Assembly: GCA_029859145.1 (NCBI GenBank)
Contig: JAOUDT010000009.1
Coordinates: 1 to 14,350 of the forward strand
DNA: 14,350 nt
Origin: Dehalococcoidia bacterium
Lineage (GTDB): Bacteria > Chloroflexota > Dehalococcoidia > GIF9 > AB-539-J10
Direction: 5' to 3'
In this document: positions 1 through 6,672 of the stretch, piece by piece
Numbering within the stretch: position 1 is the stretch's first letter
Layout: each line of letters starts with the position of its first letter
Program-made: the position numbers and the translations under genes
The notes under the pieces: generated by a model
The model's database searches: none
Told to the model about the DNA's origin: nothing
The model's input: only the letters and a program-made list of their open reading frames with translations

Positions 1-685
1 TGGTCTTCACTACCCAGCGATCACCATCGTTACTTAGAGCAACTGTCACTCCCTCAGCACATTCATCCTTGTCTCCATAGATTATCGTCCCAGCAATAAA
101 CTTCCTGGGCAGTCCAATATACCTGACCTTCTCCTTCAACTCGTACCCACCATGTAACGCCTCCGTCTTCCCCGAAGCTATACACCGCGAAACCTCACTC
201 CCAGGGTCATCCAGGTCCCCAAACATCAACGCTCCTGTAGGACAGGACTCCACACACCTAGGCTCTTTCTCACCTTTGTCCAGCATGTGCGCACATAGAG
301 TGCATTTCTGCGGTAGCTGCTTCTCTTCATTCCACTCAATCACCCGGTAAGGACATGACGAAATGAGTCCCTTTTGCCCCTTAGCCTTTACCGGGTCAAT
401 TATGACAATACCATCCGGCCTCCTGTACACAGCGCCATTCTGCGCCATTTCGATACATGGCGCATCTTCACAATGCATGCACGGTATCGGCGTATACGTT
501 ACCTTAACCTTGGGATATTGCCCTCGCTCCTTTTCAATCACCCGTATCCAGTTCTGTCCCTCCATCGGTTGCGCCGCAGAATAACCTTTGTATTCATTGC
601 CCGCAAACTCATCCCGGCACGACAAGAAGCAGTTGTAGCACCCCGTGCATTTGCTGATGTCTATTACCATGCCGTATCTTGCCAT
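1..685 (-). CDS. Transhydroxylase-type iron-sulfur beta subunit, copy 1 (3' end cut by window edge)
   Basis: Electron-transfer subunit of the adjacent molybdopterin enzyme, presumably cytoplasmic because no signal peptide is visible. About 228 residues are present; the C-terminus lies outside the window (the paralogue at 12221-13084 has 287). Residues 13-23 form a CxxCxxCxxxC motif, followed by CMHCEDAPC, a single Cys in SSCPYR, and CTLC with RCVESCP. That is 12 cluster cysteines: the position after CMHCEDAPC where a fourth Cys is usual is not Cys, and the CxxCxxC before the CPYR cysteine is absent. Three [4Fe-4S] clusters are therefore expected, as known for Pelobacter transhydroxylase TthS, rather than the four of DmsB/PsrB/NrfC. 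The start at 685 lies 7 bp after the alpha-subunit stop, with a purine-rich GGAAAGAG overlapping that stop, so the two are co-translated. The visible end is the beginning of the C-terminal beta-sandwich domain seen in copy 2. Family assignment is firm; substrate is inferred. Confidence 0.85.
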   Translation of the reverse strand, partial: MARYGMVIDISKCTGCYNCFLSCRDEFAGNEYKGYSAAQPMEGQNWIRVIEKERGQYPKVKVTYTPIPCMHCEDAPCIEMAQNGAVYRRPDGIVIIDPVKAKGQKGLISSCPYRVIEWNEEKQLPQKCTLCAHMLDKGEKEPRCVESCPTGALMFGDLDDPGSEVSRCIASGKTEALHGGYELKEKVRYIGLPRKFIAGTIIYGDKDECAEGVTVALSNDGDRWVVKT

Positions 686-692
686 CTCTTTC

Positions 693-3215
693 CTATGCCT
701 CCCATTTGCACACTTCTACCAGGCAGGAATGATTAGCCATGCCCGGAGCATTCTTGGATACCATCCTCGCTGGAGTGAGCAGGTTCACACAGCCACCCCT
801 GTCAATGCTGCCCGCCTTGCCCGGCTCCAGTGGGTCATACTTGGCACCAGCCTGATAGGAATGCACTGTGCCCGGTCTTATCCTCTCAGTCACCTGCGCG
901 ACGCACAGCACTGCTCCGCGGTCATTGTAGACATTGACGATGTCGTCGTGCCTGATACCACGTGCTTCTGCATCTGTTGGATGAATACGTATCGGCCACC
1001 AGGCATAGCCGCCTTTCTTAACACGATGCTGGGGTATATCGCTCAACCACGGATTCTGATTATCGTGCTGGGTATGGTAGGAAAAGCGAACATGCGGCGT
1101 AATCATTTGCAGAGGGTACTTTGCCGTCAGCTCTTTCGTTTCGTGTCCCTCCCAGCTCGGAATATATCGTGGCATAGGCGGTCTCTCTTCATCATTGGGG
1201 TCGAACTTGGTCAAGCTCTGGGATACAAATTCTATCTTCCCACTATAGGTGGCCAGTAGATGTGCTTCGTCTGTACCCTTCCTGAGGTTCATATTGTACG
1301 GAGAATCACACGGCCTTCCCTCATAGTACCAGCGATTAGAAATGGTTGGCTTATATTCCTCTGGCAAAGGAACAACGAAATAGCCCTTCTTCTTAAACTC
1401 CTCGTAGCTAACGTACTCCGGCAGCGACGAGATATTGAATACCTTCTTTATCCAGTCCTCCTCAGAGTTACCTTCAGTGTACTCTTCCAGGAATCCCAGC
1501 CTCTTGGCCAACGCCTTGTAGATTTCCCAGTCCGGTCTGGATTCCCATAATGGCTCGATGCATTTCTTCTGGTAGATTATTATCCGGTGGTTTGATCCGG
1601 TATCATCCTGCCCGTACCCTCCGGGAGATGCCCAATCGGAGATATCAGCATGTTCAAAATTGGTGGAGGCAGGTAAGATAATATCGCCGAAGCGAGTCTC
1701 GCTCTGCCAGTGACAGTCCTGCATCACCACAAATTCCAACTTCGGGCTTTGGTACATGCGCACCCATCGGTTTGTCTCGGTCATGGTACTGATGAACGAG
1801 CCGCCGTGCCGATGAATCATCTTAATTTCGGCGCCATTAGGCCCCGGCTCGGGACAAGTATAAGGGATAAACTGTTGTTCAATGGATTTGCCGCAGAATC
1901 CTTCGCCTATCCAGCTAATCGGGGGATTCAGGATTGCCTCCGGCAGCAGCAATCGATATGCCTTTTGCGAAACCGAGTTCTCCGCCTTCTTCTTCGCTAC
2001 CAACGAAAAGGTGTCCCAGCCGGCAGAACCGTAACCGGGCATCTGGAAAGCGTAGTTGCGCGGTGCCCCCATAGCTGCACCACCCCAGACGTTGACTCCC
2101 GGTTTACCCAGGCCCTGCATGGCGATAAGTAATACCATCAGTCTTGCCCATTCGGTGGCGTAAGCTGAACGGCATGCCCCACCTACCCCATATATGGCAC
2201 CGGTCGCCAGCATTGTCTTTTTCGCTGCCCATTCCCTGGCCAGAACAGTAATGTTATGGGCCGGAATATCGCAAATCTCCGCTGCCCACCCTGGTGTCCT
2301 GGGAACGCCGTCGTCTTCTCCCAGAATGTGCTTCCGAAATTCCTCAAAGCCAAGGGTGCGGTTTTCCACGAACCACTTGTCGTACGTGCCTTCTTTTATC
2401 CAGACGTAGGCTATCGCCTCTGCCAGCGCAGCATCGGTGCCAGGACGCGGTGCTAGCCATTTCTCACCGATATGGGCTGCTGTATAGTTACAGAAGGGAT
2501 CAATAAATATTCGATTTATACCTAATTCTCTCAGCCAGTGACGATATCTTACTGATTCCTGCCCGTTATAGCCCCCGGCACTGGTATTAGGGTCTACCGA
2601 CCAGAAGACAACCTGCTCGGTACTGTTCAAAGCTTCTGGCAGCATATCATAGTTGTCAGAGATCCCCAGTTTCCAGAAATATCCCCAGGCATGTACGGCA
2701 CCCCAGTGCCATCCCTCCCAGCTGTCAGGATTGTCAAAGAGCTGAGTATATCCCAGCATATTGAAAAAACGGCCGAAGGGGCCCATCTTATAATGCAGAA
2801 GACCCCAGTTGTGGTGAGATGACGTCATCGCAGTTATCGCTGCCGGCCCATAGGTCTTCCTAATACGCTTAATTTCCCCAGCTACAGTATCGAGAGCCTC
2901 GTCCCACGATATGCGTATGTATTCGTCCTTGCCGCGCATCTCCGTATGCCGCTCACCGTGCGGATCAAACGTCTTTCGCCTGTACGGGTACTTAATTCGG
3001 TTCTCCGAATAAATCCTCATCCTTTCCGCTACCACATAAGGATTCAGGAAAGTCTTACGCGGTGGGGTGAACTTTCTTCCCCTGGCTTCAATAGTCCATG
3101 ATGGAGCATCGATGTCATCAAAGACGATGGGGCGCATCTTGGTTATCTTGCCGTCTTCCACATGGACAAAGACCGGACCGCCTATTGTACACTGCGTAAG
3201 TATTTGCTCTGCCAT
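693..3215 (-). CDS. Molybdopterin oxidoreductase alpha subunit, transhydroxylase/resorcinol-hydroxylase-like, copy 1
   Basis: Catalytic subunit of the DMSO-reductase superfamily, 840 residues from the chosen start (Pelobacter TthL is about 875). There is no N-terminal CxxCxxxC cluster motif and no twin-arginine leader, so it should be cytoplasmic with electrons passing only through the beta subunit. Residue numbers are from MAEQ. H134 (in SSHHNWG), D164-S165-W166 (in NPDSWEGW) and Y395 (in PGYGSAG) sit at nearly the same spacing as His144, Asp174-Ser175 (Mo ligand) and Tyr404 of pyrogallol:phloroglucinol transhydroxylase: the His-to-Asp distance is 30 in both. The C-terminal molydopterin-dinucleotide-binding domain includes TYSGKIEF and later RGIRHDDIV. 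An upstream in-frame start at 3236 would add 7 residues, but only the ATG at 3215 has a GGGAG ribosome site 5 nt away. Substrate could be pyrogallol, resorcinol or another polyphenol; acetylene hydratase is less likely because that enzyme has no beta subunit. Confidence 0.88.
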   Translation of the reverse strand: MAEQILTQCTIGGPVFVHVEDGKITKMRPIVFDDIDAPSWTIEARGRKFTPPRKTFLNPYVVAERMRIYSENRIKYPYRRKTFDPHGERHTEMRGKDEYIRISWDEALDTVAGEIKRIRKTYGPAAITAMTSSHHNWGLLHYKMGPFGRFFNMLGYTQLFDNPDSWEGWHWGAVHAWGYFWKLGISDNYDMLPEALNSTEQVVFWSVDPNTSAGGYNGQESVRYRHWLRELGINRIFIDPFCNYTAAHIGEKWLAPRPGTDAALAEAIAYVWIKEGTYDKWFVENRTLGFEEFRKHILGEDDGVPRTPGWAAEICDIPAHNITVLAREWAAKKTMLATGAIYGVGGACRSAYATEWARLMVLLIAMQGLGKPGVNVWGGAAMGAPRNYAFQMPGYGSAGWDTFSLVAKKKAENSVSQKAYRLLLPEAILNPPISWIGEGFCGKSIEQQFIPYTCPEPGPNGAEIKMIHRHGGSFISTMTETNRWVRMYQSPKLEFVVMQDCHWQSETRFGDIILPASTNFEHADISDWASPGGYGQDDTGSNHRIIIYQKKCIEPLWESRPDWEIYKALAKRLGFLEEYTEGNSEEDWIKKVFNISSLPEYVSYEEFKKKGYFVVPLPEEYKPTISNRWYYEGRPCDSPYNMNLRKGTDEAHLLATYSGKIEFVSQSLTKFDPNDEERPPMPRYIPSWEGHETKELTAKYPLQMITPHVRFSYHTQHDNQNPWLSDIPQHRVKKGGYAWWPIRIHPTDAEARGIRHDDIVNVYNDRGAVLCVAQVTERIRPGTVHSYQAGAKYDPLEPGKAGSIDRGGCVNLLTPARMVSKNAPGMANHSCLVEVCKWEA

Positions 3216-3220
3216 AGATA

Positions 3221-3229
3221 CTCCCTTCC
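3221..3229 (-). promoter_or_regulatory. Ribosome binding site that decides the alpha-1 start
   Basis: On the minus strand GGAAGGGAG ends 5 nt before the ATG at 3215. It supports MAEQ as the N-terminus instead of the in-frame start 7 codons upstream at 3236, which has no such site. Confidence 0.6.
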
Positions 3230-3249
3230 TAAACAAAACTAATGTTTAG
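3229..3249. repeat. Short inverted repeat in the alpha-1 leader
   Basis: CTAAAC and GTTTAG form a perfect 6-bp inverted repeat around a 9-nt AT-rich spacer, immediately upstream of the ribosome site of the alpha-1 gene. It could be a small leader hairpin or a half-site pair for a regulator. It is short enough to be chance. Confidence 0.25.
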
Positions 3250-3388
3250 AGAAGCGTTGTTCTTTCTCTAGATCCAAGCAACAGCGGGCAATGTAGGTCG
3301 AATGATCAATAGTCAGTTAATCACGGCCACATTTATACAATACTCCTCCCGTTGCCCTCCCGGTCTACTGCAGAATTGTGGCCTGTCT

Positions 3389-3417
3389 ATGCTATACAAT
3401 TCTTGCCAAGTCGTCAA
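3389..3417 (-). promoter_or_regulatory. Candidate promoter for the alpha-1/beta-1 operon
   Basis: On the minus strand TTGACG (3412-3417) is followed after 17 nt by TAGCAT (3389-3394), with an overlapping TATAGC at 15 nt spacing. The leader would be roughly 165 nt to the ATG at 3215. Only the -35 box is strong, so this is tentative. Confidence 0.35.
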
Positions 3418-3464
3418 GCCGTTTTCTTGCGAATTTCGTCGCATTTGGCTAGGAATCAGTAAAT

Positions 3465-3698
3465 CTATGATTTGCCAGCGGTCTCAATCGGTATCTCGGG
3501 TTTGGCTACGCCGCCGGCGAAAATATTGGATACATGTTTGTTGAGGACCATTTGACAGAGGCTACTGAAAAAAGGAAGAATGTCGCCTGTCGTCGATTCC
3601 ATTCCAGCTATTGTTGCACGGCTACCCAGAGCAACACCCCCATAGACTGAGGCCGGGGTCTGTGCCACGGCTCTGGCGGCAACCTGCAGTAATAGCAA
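3465..3698 (-). CDS. Unidentified small ORF, possible gene remnant
   Basis: I do not recognise this 77-residue reading frame. It has no ATG: TTG at 3698 is the first possible start, and an in-frame stop lies 8 codons further upstream. No convincing ribosome site is visible. Even so, the codons look used (many GCC, GGC, CTG and few rare codons), and the product reads like a piece of a folded protein: alanine/glycine-rich at first, then TTGDILPFFSSL, and a hydrophilic end AKPEIPIE. It could be a small cytoplasmic protein, or the decayed remainder of a larger gene lost between dctM and alpha-1, for instance a TRAP solute-binding protein, which is missing from this locus. I could not match it to DctP motifs, so that idea is only positional. 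Confidence 0.3.
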   Translation of the reverse strand: MLLLQVAARAVAQTPASVYGGVALGSRATIAGMESTTGDILPFFSSLCQMVLNKHVSNIFAGGVAKPEIPIETAGKS

Positions 3699-3742
3699 GC
3701 TGACAAACTGGAAGGCTCTTCAAGTTATGGGGAAAGACCTAT

Positions 3743-3768
3743 TTGTTGGAGTTATACTCACTCAACAA
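3743..3768 (-). terminator. Possible hairpin after dctM
   Basis: About 20 nt past the dctM stop, the minus strand has TTGTTG-AGT pairing with ACT-C-CAACAA around a 7-nt loop: 9 pairs with one bulged C. No T-run follows, so an intrinsic terminator is doubtful; it may instead stabilise the transporter mRNA 3' end. Confidence 0.25.
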
Positions 3769-3787
3769 CGCTGATTATCTAATGAAC

Positions 3788-5089
3788 TCAGGAAGAAAGC
3801 AAAAACGTTGCCAGCTGAGGAAGAAACATGATGACAAAGATGGAAACGACCAGGGTTACAAAGAACGGCAGTACGCCACGGAATATGGCAAACATAGGCA
3901 CATCTCTGTTCAAGCCGTGAACAGCGTATACAAGTATCCCGAAAGGCGGGCTGATGGAACCTGCCATAATGCACAGCACGCATAATACTCCGAAGTGTAT
4001 GGGATTGAAACCGAGCGCTAAGACTATGGGAAAGAATATTGGCAACGTTATGACAAGTACTCCGTATATATCCATTATCGTTCCAGCAACAAGATAGATA
4101 ACCATCATCAAAGCGAGAACCAGATAGCGATCTATCTCTAGACCGGCGATATAGCTGGTTAATGTGTTGGGCAGTCCCGAGGCTGTCATCATAGCAGCAA
4201 ATATCCAGGCACAAATAAGCATCAGCATAATCATGGCGGCAACCGGCAGTGTTTCCTTTAGACTTTGTATGAGGCCTTTTACATTCAGCCTTCTTCTAGC
4301 CACCCCCACCACCAAAACCGCAAAGCATCCGAAACACGCAGCTTCGGTCGGAGTGAAGATGCCACGGTAGATGCCGCCCATTACAATAAGAAAAACAGCC
4401 GCTATCGGCAGCAGTAGATAGGTGCTCTTAAGTCTGTCAATCCAACCCAGATTTGGCCCGGCTGGCCCCAATCTTGGATTTAATCTGGTTTGTACTGCAA
4501 TCTGGATGCAAAACAAGATCAGCACGAAGACGCCAGGCAAAATGCCGGCAATAAAGAGGTCACGAATTGAGGTCTGGGTGATAAAACCATAGAGGATAAA
4601 AGCCCCGCTGGGAGGAATCATGATACCGAGATTTCCACTGGCAGCGATACTACCAACAGAGAACCCGTCCTGGTAGTTGTATTTTCTCATCTCGGGAAGA
4701 GCTATCCTGGTCATGGCTACTGCTGTGGCTATATGGTTTCCGCAGACCGCACCGAAAGCAGCACAGGCAGCGGAAACGGCCATTGCCAGCCCTCCACGAA
4801 ATTGCCCCACCCACTTGTAAAGCGAAGTAAAAGCGTCCCCGCTGATCCCTCCCTTGGCAGCCATCACACCCATCCAGGTAAAAAGGGGTATTATCACCAG
4901 AATTTGATTAAGACTCTGATCCCAGGTTACGTAGCCAAGCACGGCAGTTGCTGGACCAAACCCACGAATCAAGCACATTCCCAGGAAACCACCTATAAGC
5001 ATCGTGACAGCAACCGGAAAGCCGGTAATCATTAGACCCACGGCTAGGACTAACATCAGTATGGCTATTTGAACGCCGATCGGCTCCAT
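3788..5089 (-). CDS. dctM: TRAP transporter large permease subunit, DctM family
   Basis: Integral membrane subunit that carries the ion-coupled transport path of a tripartite ATP-independent periplasmic transporter. It has 433 residues, the usual size, and is hydrophobic throughout with roughly a dozen membrane segments. Family signatures are GNLGIMIPPS near residue 154 (commonly GTLGILIPPS), FTPTEAA, a second-half MDIYGVLVITLPIFFP stretch and SPPFGILVY near the end, reflecting the two inverted halves of the fold. The start codon follows the dctQ stop by 3 nt, so translation is coupled. Substrate cannot be read from this subunit; TRAP systems typically import carboxylates, and the neighbours suggest an aromatic or ring-derived acid. 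A periplasmic DctP partner is not seen in the window. Confidence 0.93.
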   Translation of the reverse strand: MEPIGVQIAILMLVLAVGLMITGFPVAVTMLIGGFLGMCLIRGFGPATAVLGYVTWDQSLNQILVIIPLFTWMGVMAAKGGISGDAFTSLYKWVGQFRGGLAMAVSAACAAFGAVCGNHIATAVAMTRIALPEMRKYNYQDGFSVGSIAASGNLGIMIPPSGAFILYGFITQTSIRDLFIAGILPGVFVLILFCIQIAVQTRLNPRLGPAGPNLGWIDRLKSTYLLLPIAAVFLIVMGGIYRGIFTPTEAACFGCFAVLVVGVARRRLNVKGLIQSLKETLPVAAMIMLMLICAWIFAAMMTASGLPNTLTSYIAGLEIDRYLVLALMMVIYLVAGTIMDIYGVLVITLPIFFPIVLALGFNPIHFGVLCVLCIMAGSISPPFGILVYAVHGLNRDVPMFAIFRGVLPFFVTLVVSIFVIMFLPQLATFLLSS

Positions 5090-5092
5090 TGA

Positions 5093-5599
5093 TTACTGTT
5101 CCTTTCGAATTTTCCCTATGGTTTCCGGAACTCTGGCCAAGAATACCAGGACCATCAAGAGACAGCCAAATGCGGCGAAATACACAAACGGCGCAACTGG
5201 TATTTTCAGCACACCAGTCTGAGCTATCCTTCGCGCTAGGCGCATCCCGTACATCAGCAAATACCAGCCAAGCATTCCCAGCATTCCGCTGGTCACTGAA
5301 GCGATTATCAGTTCGAGACCCAGCCGCGGTAAGCGAGGCAACCTGTCCACCACAACCGTCAAGGCGACGTGGGCCCCCTTAAACGCAGCCAAAGCCATGG
5401 GACCCCACACAATGACGGCAAAGGCCAGAGTTATAATATCCCAGGCACCCCGGAGCGGTGAATGGAAAAGCCACCGGCCGAGCACGTCTACTACGACGGC
5501 CATCATAACGAACACTATTGCCACCATGGAGATACCAGACAATAAATCGCTGGGGTAAGATACTGCCTTATTTATGTATCTAGCCGCCTTGGTAAACAT
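5093..5599 (-). CDS. dctQ: TRAP transporter small permease subunit, DctQ family
   Basis: Small membrane subunit that joins DctM and docks the periplasmic binding protein. It has 168 residues and four predicted membrane helices (about 20-42, 56-75, 98-120 and 133-155). The family-typical arginine just after the first helix is present in DVLGRWLFHSPL, where an amphipathic stretch leads into helix 2. The start at 5599 is preceded by GGAGG at 9-nt spacing, and a strong promoter-like sequence lies upstream (5670-5697). It is the first gene of the leftward unit dctQ-dctM. The usual gene order is dctP-dctQ-dctM; here dctP is not at the head of the operon, where the divergent control region sits instead. 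Confidence 0.9.
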   Translation of the reverse strand: MFTKAARYINKAVSYPSDLLSGISMVAIVFVMMAVVVDVLGRWLFHSPLRGAWDIITLAFAVIVWGPMALAAFKGAHVALTVVVDRLPRLPRLGLELIIASVTSGMLGMLGWYLLMYGMRLARRIAQTGVLKIPVAPFVYFAAFGCLLMVLVFLARVPETIGKIRKEQ

Positions 5600-5669
5600 A
5601 ATTCATTACCTCCAGCTATGCTAATTTGTAGCAGACCAGTCTCTGCAAAATGGGAGAATTGGGGCGTAT

Positions 5670-5697
5670 GTTATAAGACCGCCTTGGTTTCTGTCAA
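5670..5697 (-). promoter_or_regulatory. Sigma-70-type promoter for dctQM
   Basis: On the minus strand, a consensus TTGACA (5692-5697) is separated by 16 nt from TATAAC (5670-5675). Transcription would begin near 5663, giving a leader of about 64 nt to the dctQ ATG at 5599. The match is strong and its position fits. Confidence 0.6.
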
Positions 5698-5708
5698 GTC
5701 GTTATGCC

Positions 5709-5716
5709 GGTCGACC
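5709..5716. promoter_or_regulatory. GGTCGACC palindrome between divergent promoters
   Basis: An 8-bp perfect palindrome lies between the two divergent -35 boxes (5697 and 5748), where an operator controlling both directions could sit. No longer symmetry is visible and no regulator gene is in the window, so it may be chance. Confidence 0.2.
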
Positions 5717-5747
5717 ACTATCTGTCTGCGGATTTTCAACGGGCCGA

Positions 5748-5777
5748 TTGACGGTGTATGATTGTCTTGGTTACAAT
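5748..5777 (+). promoter_or_regulatory. Sigma-70-type promoter for the acyl-CoA synthetase operon
   Basis: TTGACG (5748-5753) and TACAAT (5772-5777) are separated by 18 nt. Transcription would start near 5784, leaving a leader of about 93 nt before the ATG at 5877. It faces away from the dctQM promoter, with 50 bp between the two -35 boxes. Confidence 0.5.
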
Positions 5778-5876
5778 ACACCTGTTTTTCCTCCGCACAC
5801 CTAGACTAAGACGCGCATCCGAACCGTGGATCTTTCAAGCGAATCCGCAGTCTTGTACGATAGAAAGAGAGATACA

Positions 5877-6575
5877 ATGAAGGCAAACGAAATTTTGGCT
5901 CGGGCCAGGCAGGAGAATCGGACCATCCTTAAGGAGATTGAAGCCAAGCAGCTTCTGATGGAGGCAGGCATCAACTGTATGGACACGCGGCTGGCTCCGA
6001 CCAAGGATGCCGCCGTAAAACTGAGTGAGCAATTCGCTTACCCGGTAGTATTGAAAATCTCTTCGGTCGATATCACCCACAAGAGCGATGCCGGCGGCGT
6101 GAAAGTCAATGTGAAGAACAAAGCCGAGGTCGAGGATGCTTTCGACGCCATCATGCGGTCCTGTAAGGCCGCGGCCCCCACAGCCAGGATCGAGGGTGTT
6201 TCGGTGCAGCGGATGGCCAAGCCCGGTATCGAGGTCATCATGGGCATGATCAAAGACCCCAGTTTCGGTCCAGTGATCATGTTCGGCCTGGGCGGCGTAT
6301 TCGTGGAAGTACTGAAGGATGTCGCCTTCCGCATCGTGCCGATCGAGAAGTCCGACGCCGGGGACATGATCAACGAAATCAAGGGCAAGAAACTGCTGGA
6401 AGGCTATCGCGGCCAAGAACCGGCCGATGTCGTCTACCTGCAGCAAATGCTTCTGAAACTCTCTGACTTCGTCAACACGACCACAGAAATTGAAGAAATC
6501 GACATGAACCCGGTATTCGCTTACAAGGACGGAGCCGTGGTTGTGGATGCGCGAATCATTCTTTCGGCCGCCTGA
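5877..6575 (+). CDS. acdB: ADP-forming acyl-CoA synthetase, beta subunit (ATP-grasp)
   Basis: Nucleotide-binding subunit of an ADP-forming acyl-CoA synthetase (acyl-CoA + ADP + Pi <-> acid + ATP + CoA), cytoplasmic. It has 232 residues, the same length as separate archaeal ACD beta subunits, and contains the ATP-grasp fold: EIEAKQLLMEAGI at the N-terminus, the HKSDAGGV loop near residue 68, GPVIMFGLGG near 136-145 and the late EIDMNPVF strand. His68 in THKSD lines up with the beta-subunit histidine that relays phosphate in the structurally studied Korarchaeum enzyme. A longer frame beginning at 5826 exists, but the ATG at 5877 has an AGAGAG site 5 nt away and starts where the family starts. 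It heads the rightward operon; 97 bp separate it from the alpha subunit gene. Its third codon positions look richer in G/C than those of alpha. Acyl substrate unknown. Confidence 0.88.
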   Translation: MKANEILARARQENRTILKEIEAKQLLMEAGINCMDTRLAPTKDAAVKLSEQFAYPVVLKISSVDITHKSDAGGVKVNVKNKAEVEDAFDAIMRSCKAAAPTARIEGVSVQRMAKPGIEVIMGMIKDPSFGPVIMFGLGGVFVEVLKDVAFRIVPIEKSDAGDMINEIKGKKLLEGYRGQEPADVVYLQQMLLKLSDFVNTTTEIEEIDMNPVFAYKDGAVVVDARIILSAA

Positions 6576-6672
6576 ACTTCACATGGTCTGCGAGCCGCTC
6601 AAGATCAATGGAAAGAAACGACAAACAATAGATCCATAATTGACAAAAACGCGATAGAAGGAACGGTGAAAC

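Larger units (their letters stand above)
3216..3787. other. 572-bp gap between dctM and alpha-1
   Basis: This gap separates the transporter genes from the molybdopterin enzyme genes. It holds an unidentified small ORF (3465-3698, minus strand), a weak candidate promoter for alpha-1 (3389-3417), the leader inverted repeat (3229-3249) and a hairpin just after dctM (3743-3768). I see no RNA gene and no insertion-sequence end. The size of the gap suggests that alpha-1/beta-1 can be transcribed separately from dctQM. Confidence 0.6.

Noticed and set aside
645..1259. 204-codon plus-strand frame
   Set aside because: Opposite the 3' end of alpha-1 and the beta-1 start, both firmly identified; no ribosome site and no recognisable domain.
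693..3215. Annotation as DmsA/PsrA-type respiratory reductase or as acetylene hydratase
   Set aside because: No Tat signal, no N-terminal cluster motif, no membrane anchor subunit, and a beta subunit with three clusters argue against DmsABC/PsrABC; acetylene hydratase has no beta subunit and does contain an alpha cluster motif.
5726..5850. Nine-base inverted repeat CTGCGGATT / AATCCGCAG, arms about 107 bp apart
   Set aside because: The arms do not extend beyond 9 bp and the separation is large; chance is the simplest explanation.
5835..6446. 203-codon minus-strand frame
   Set aside because: Antisense to the acyl-CoA synthetase beta subunit, whose family match is clear; the translation is histidine/aspartate-rich and resembles no family.
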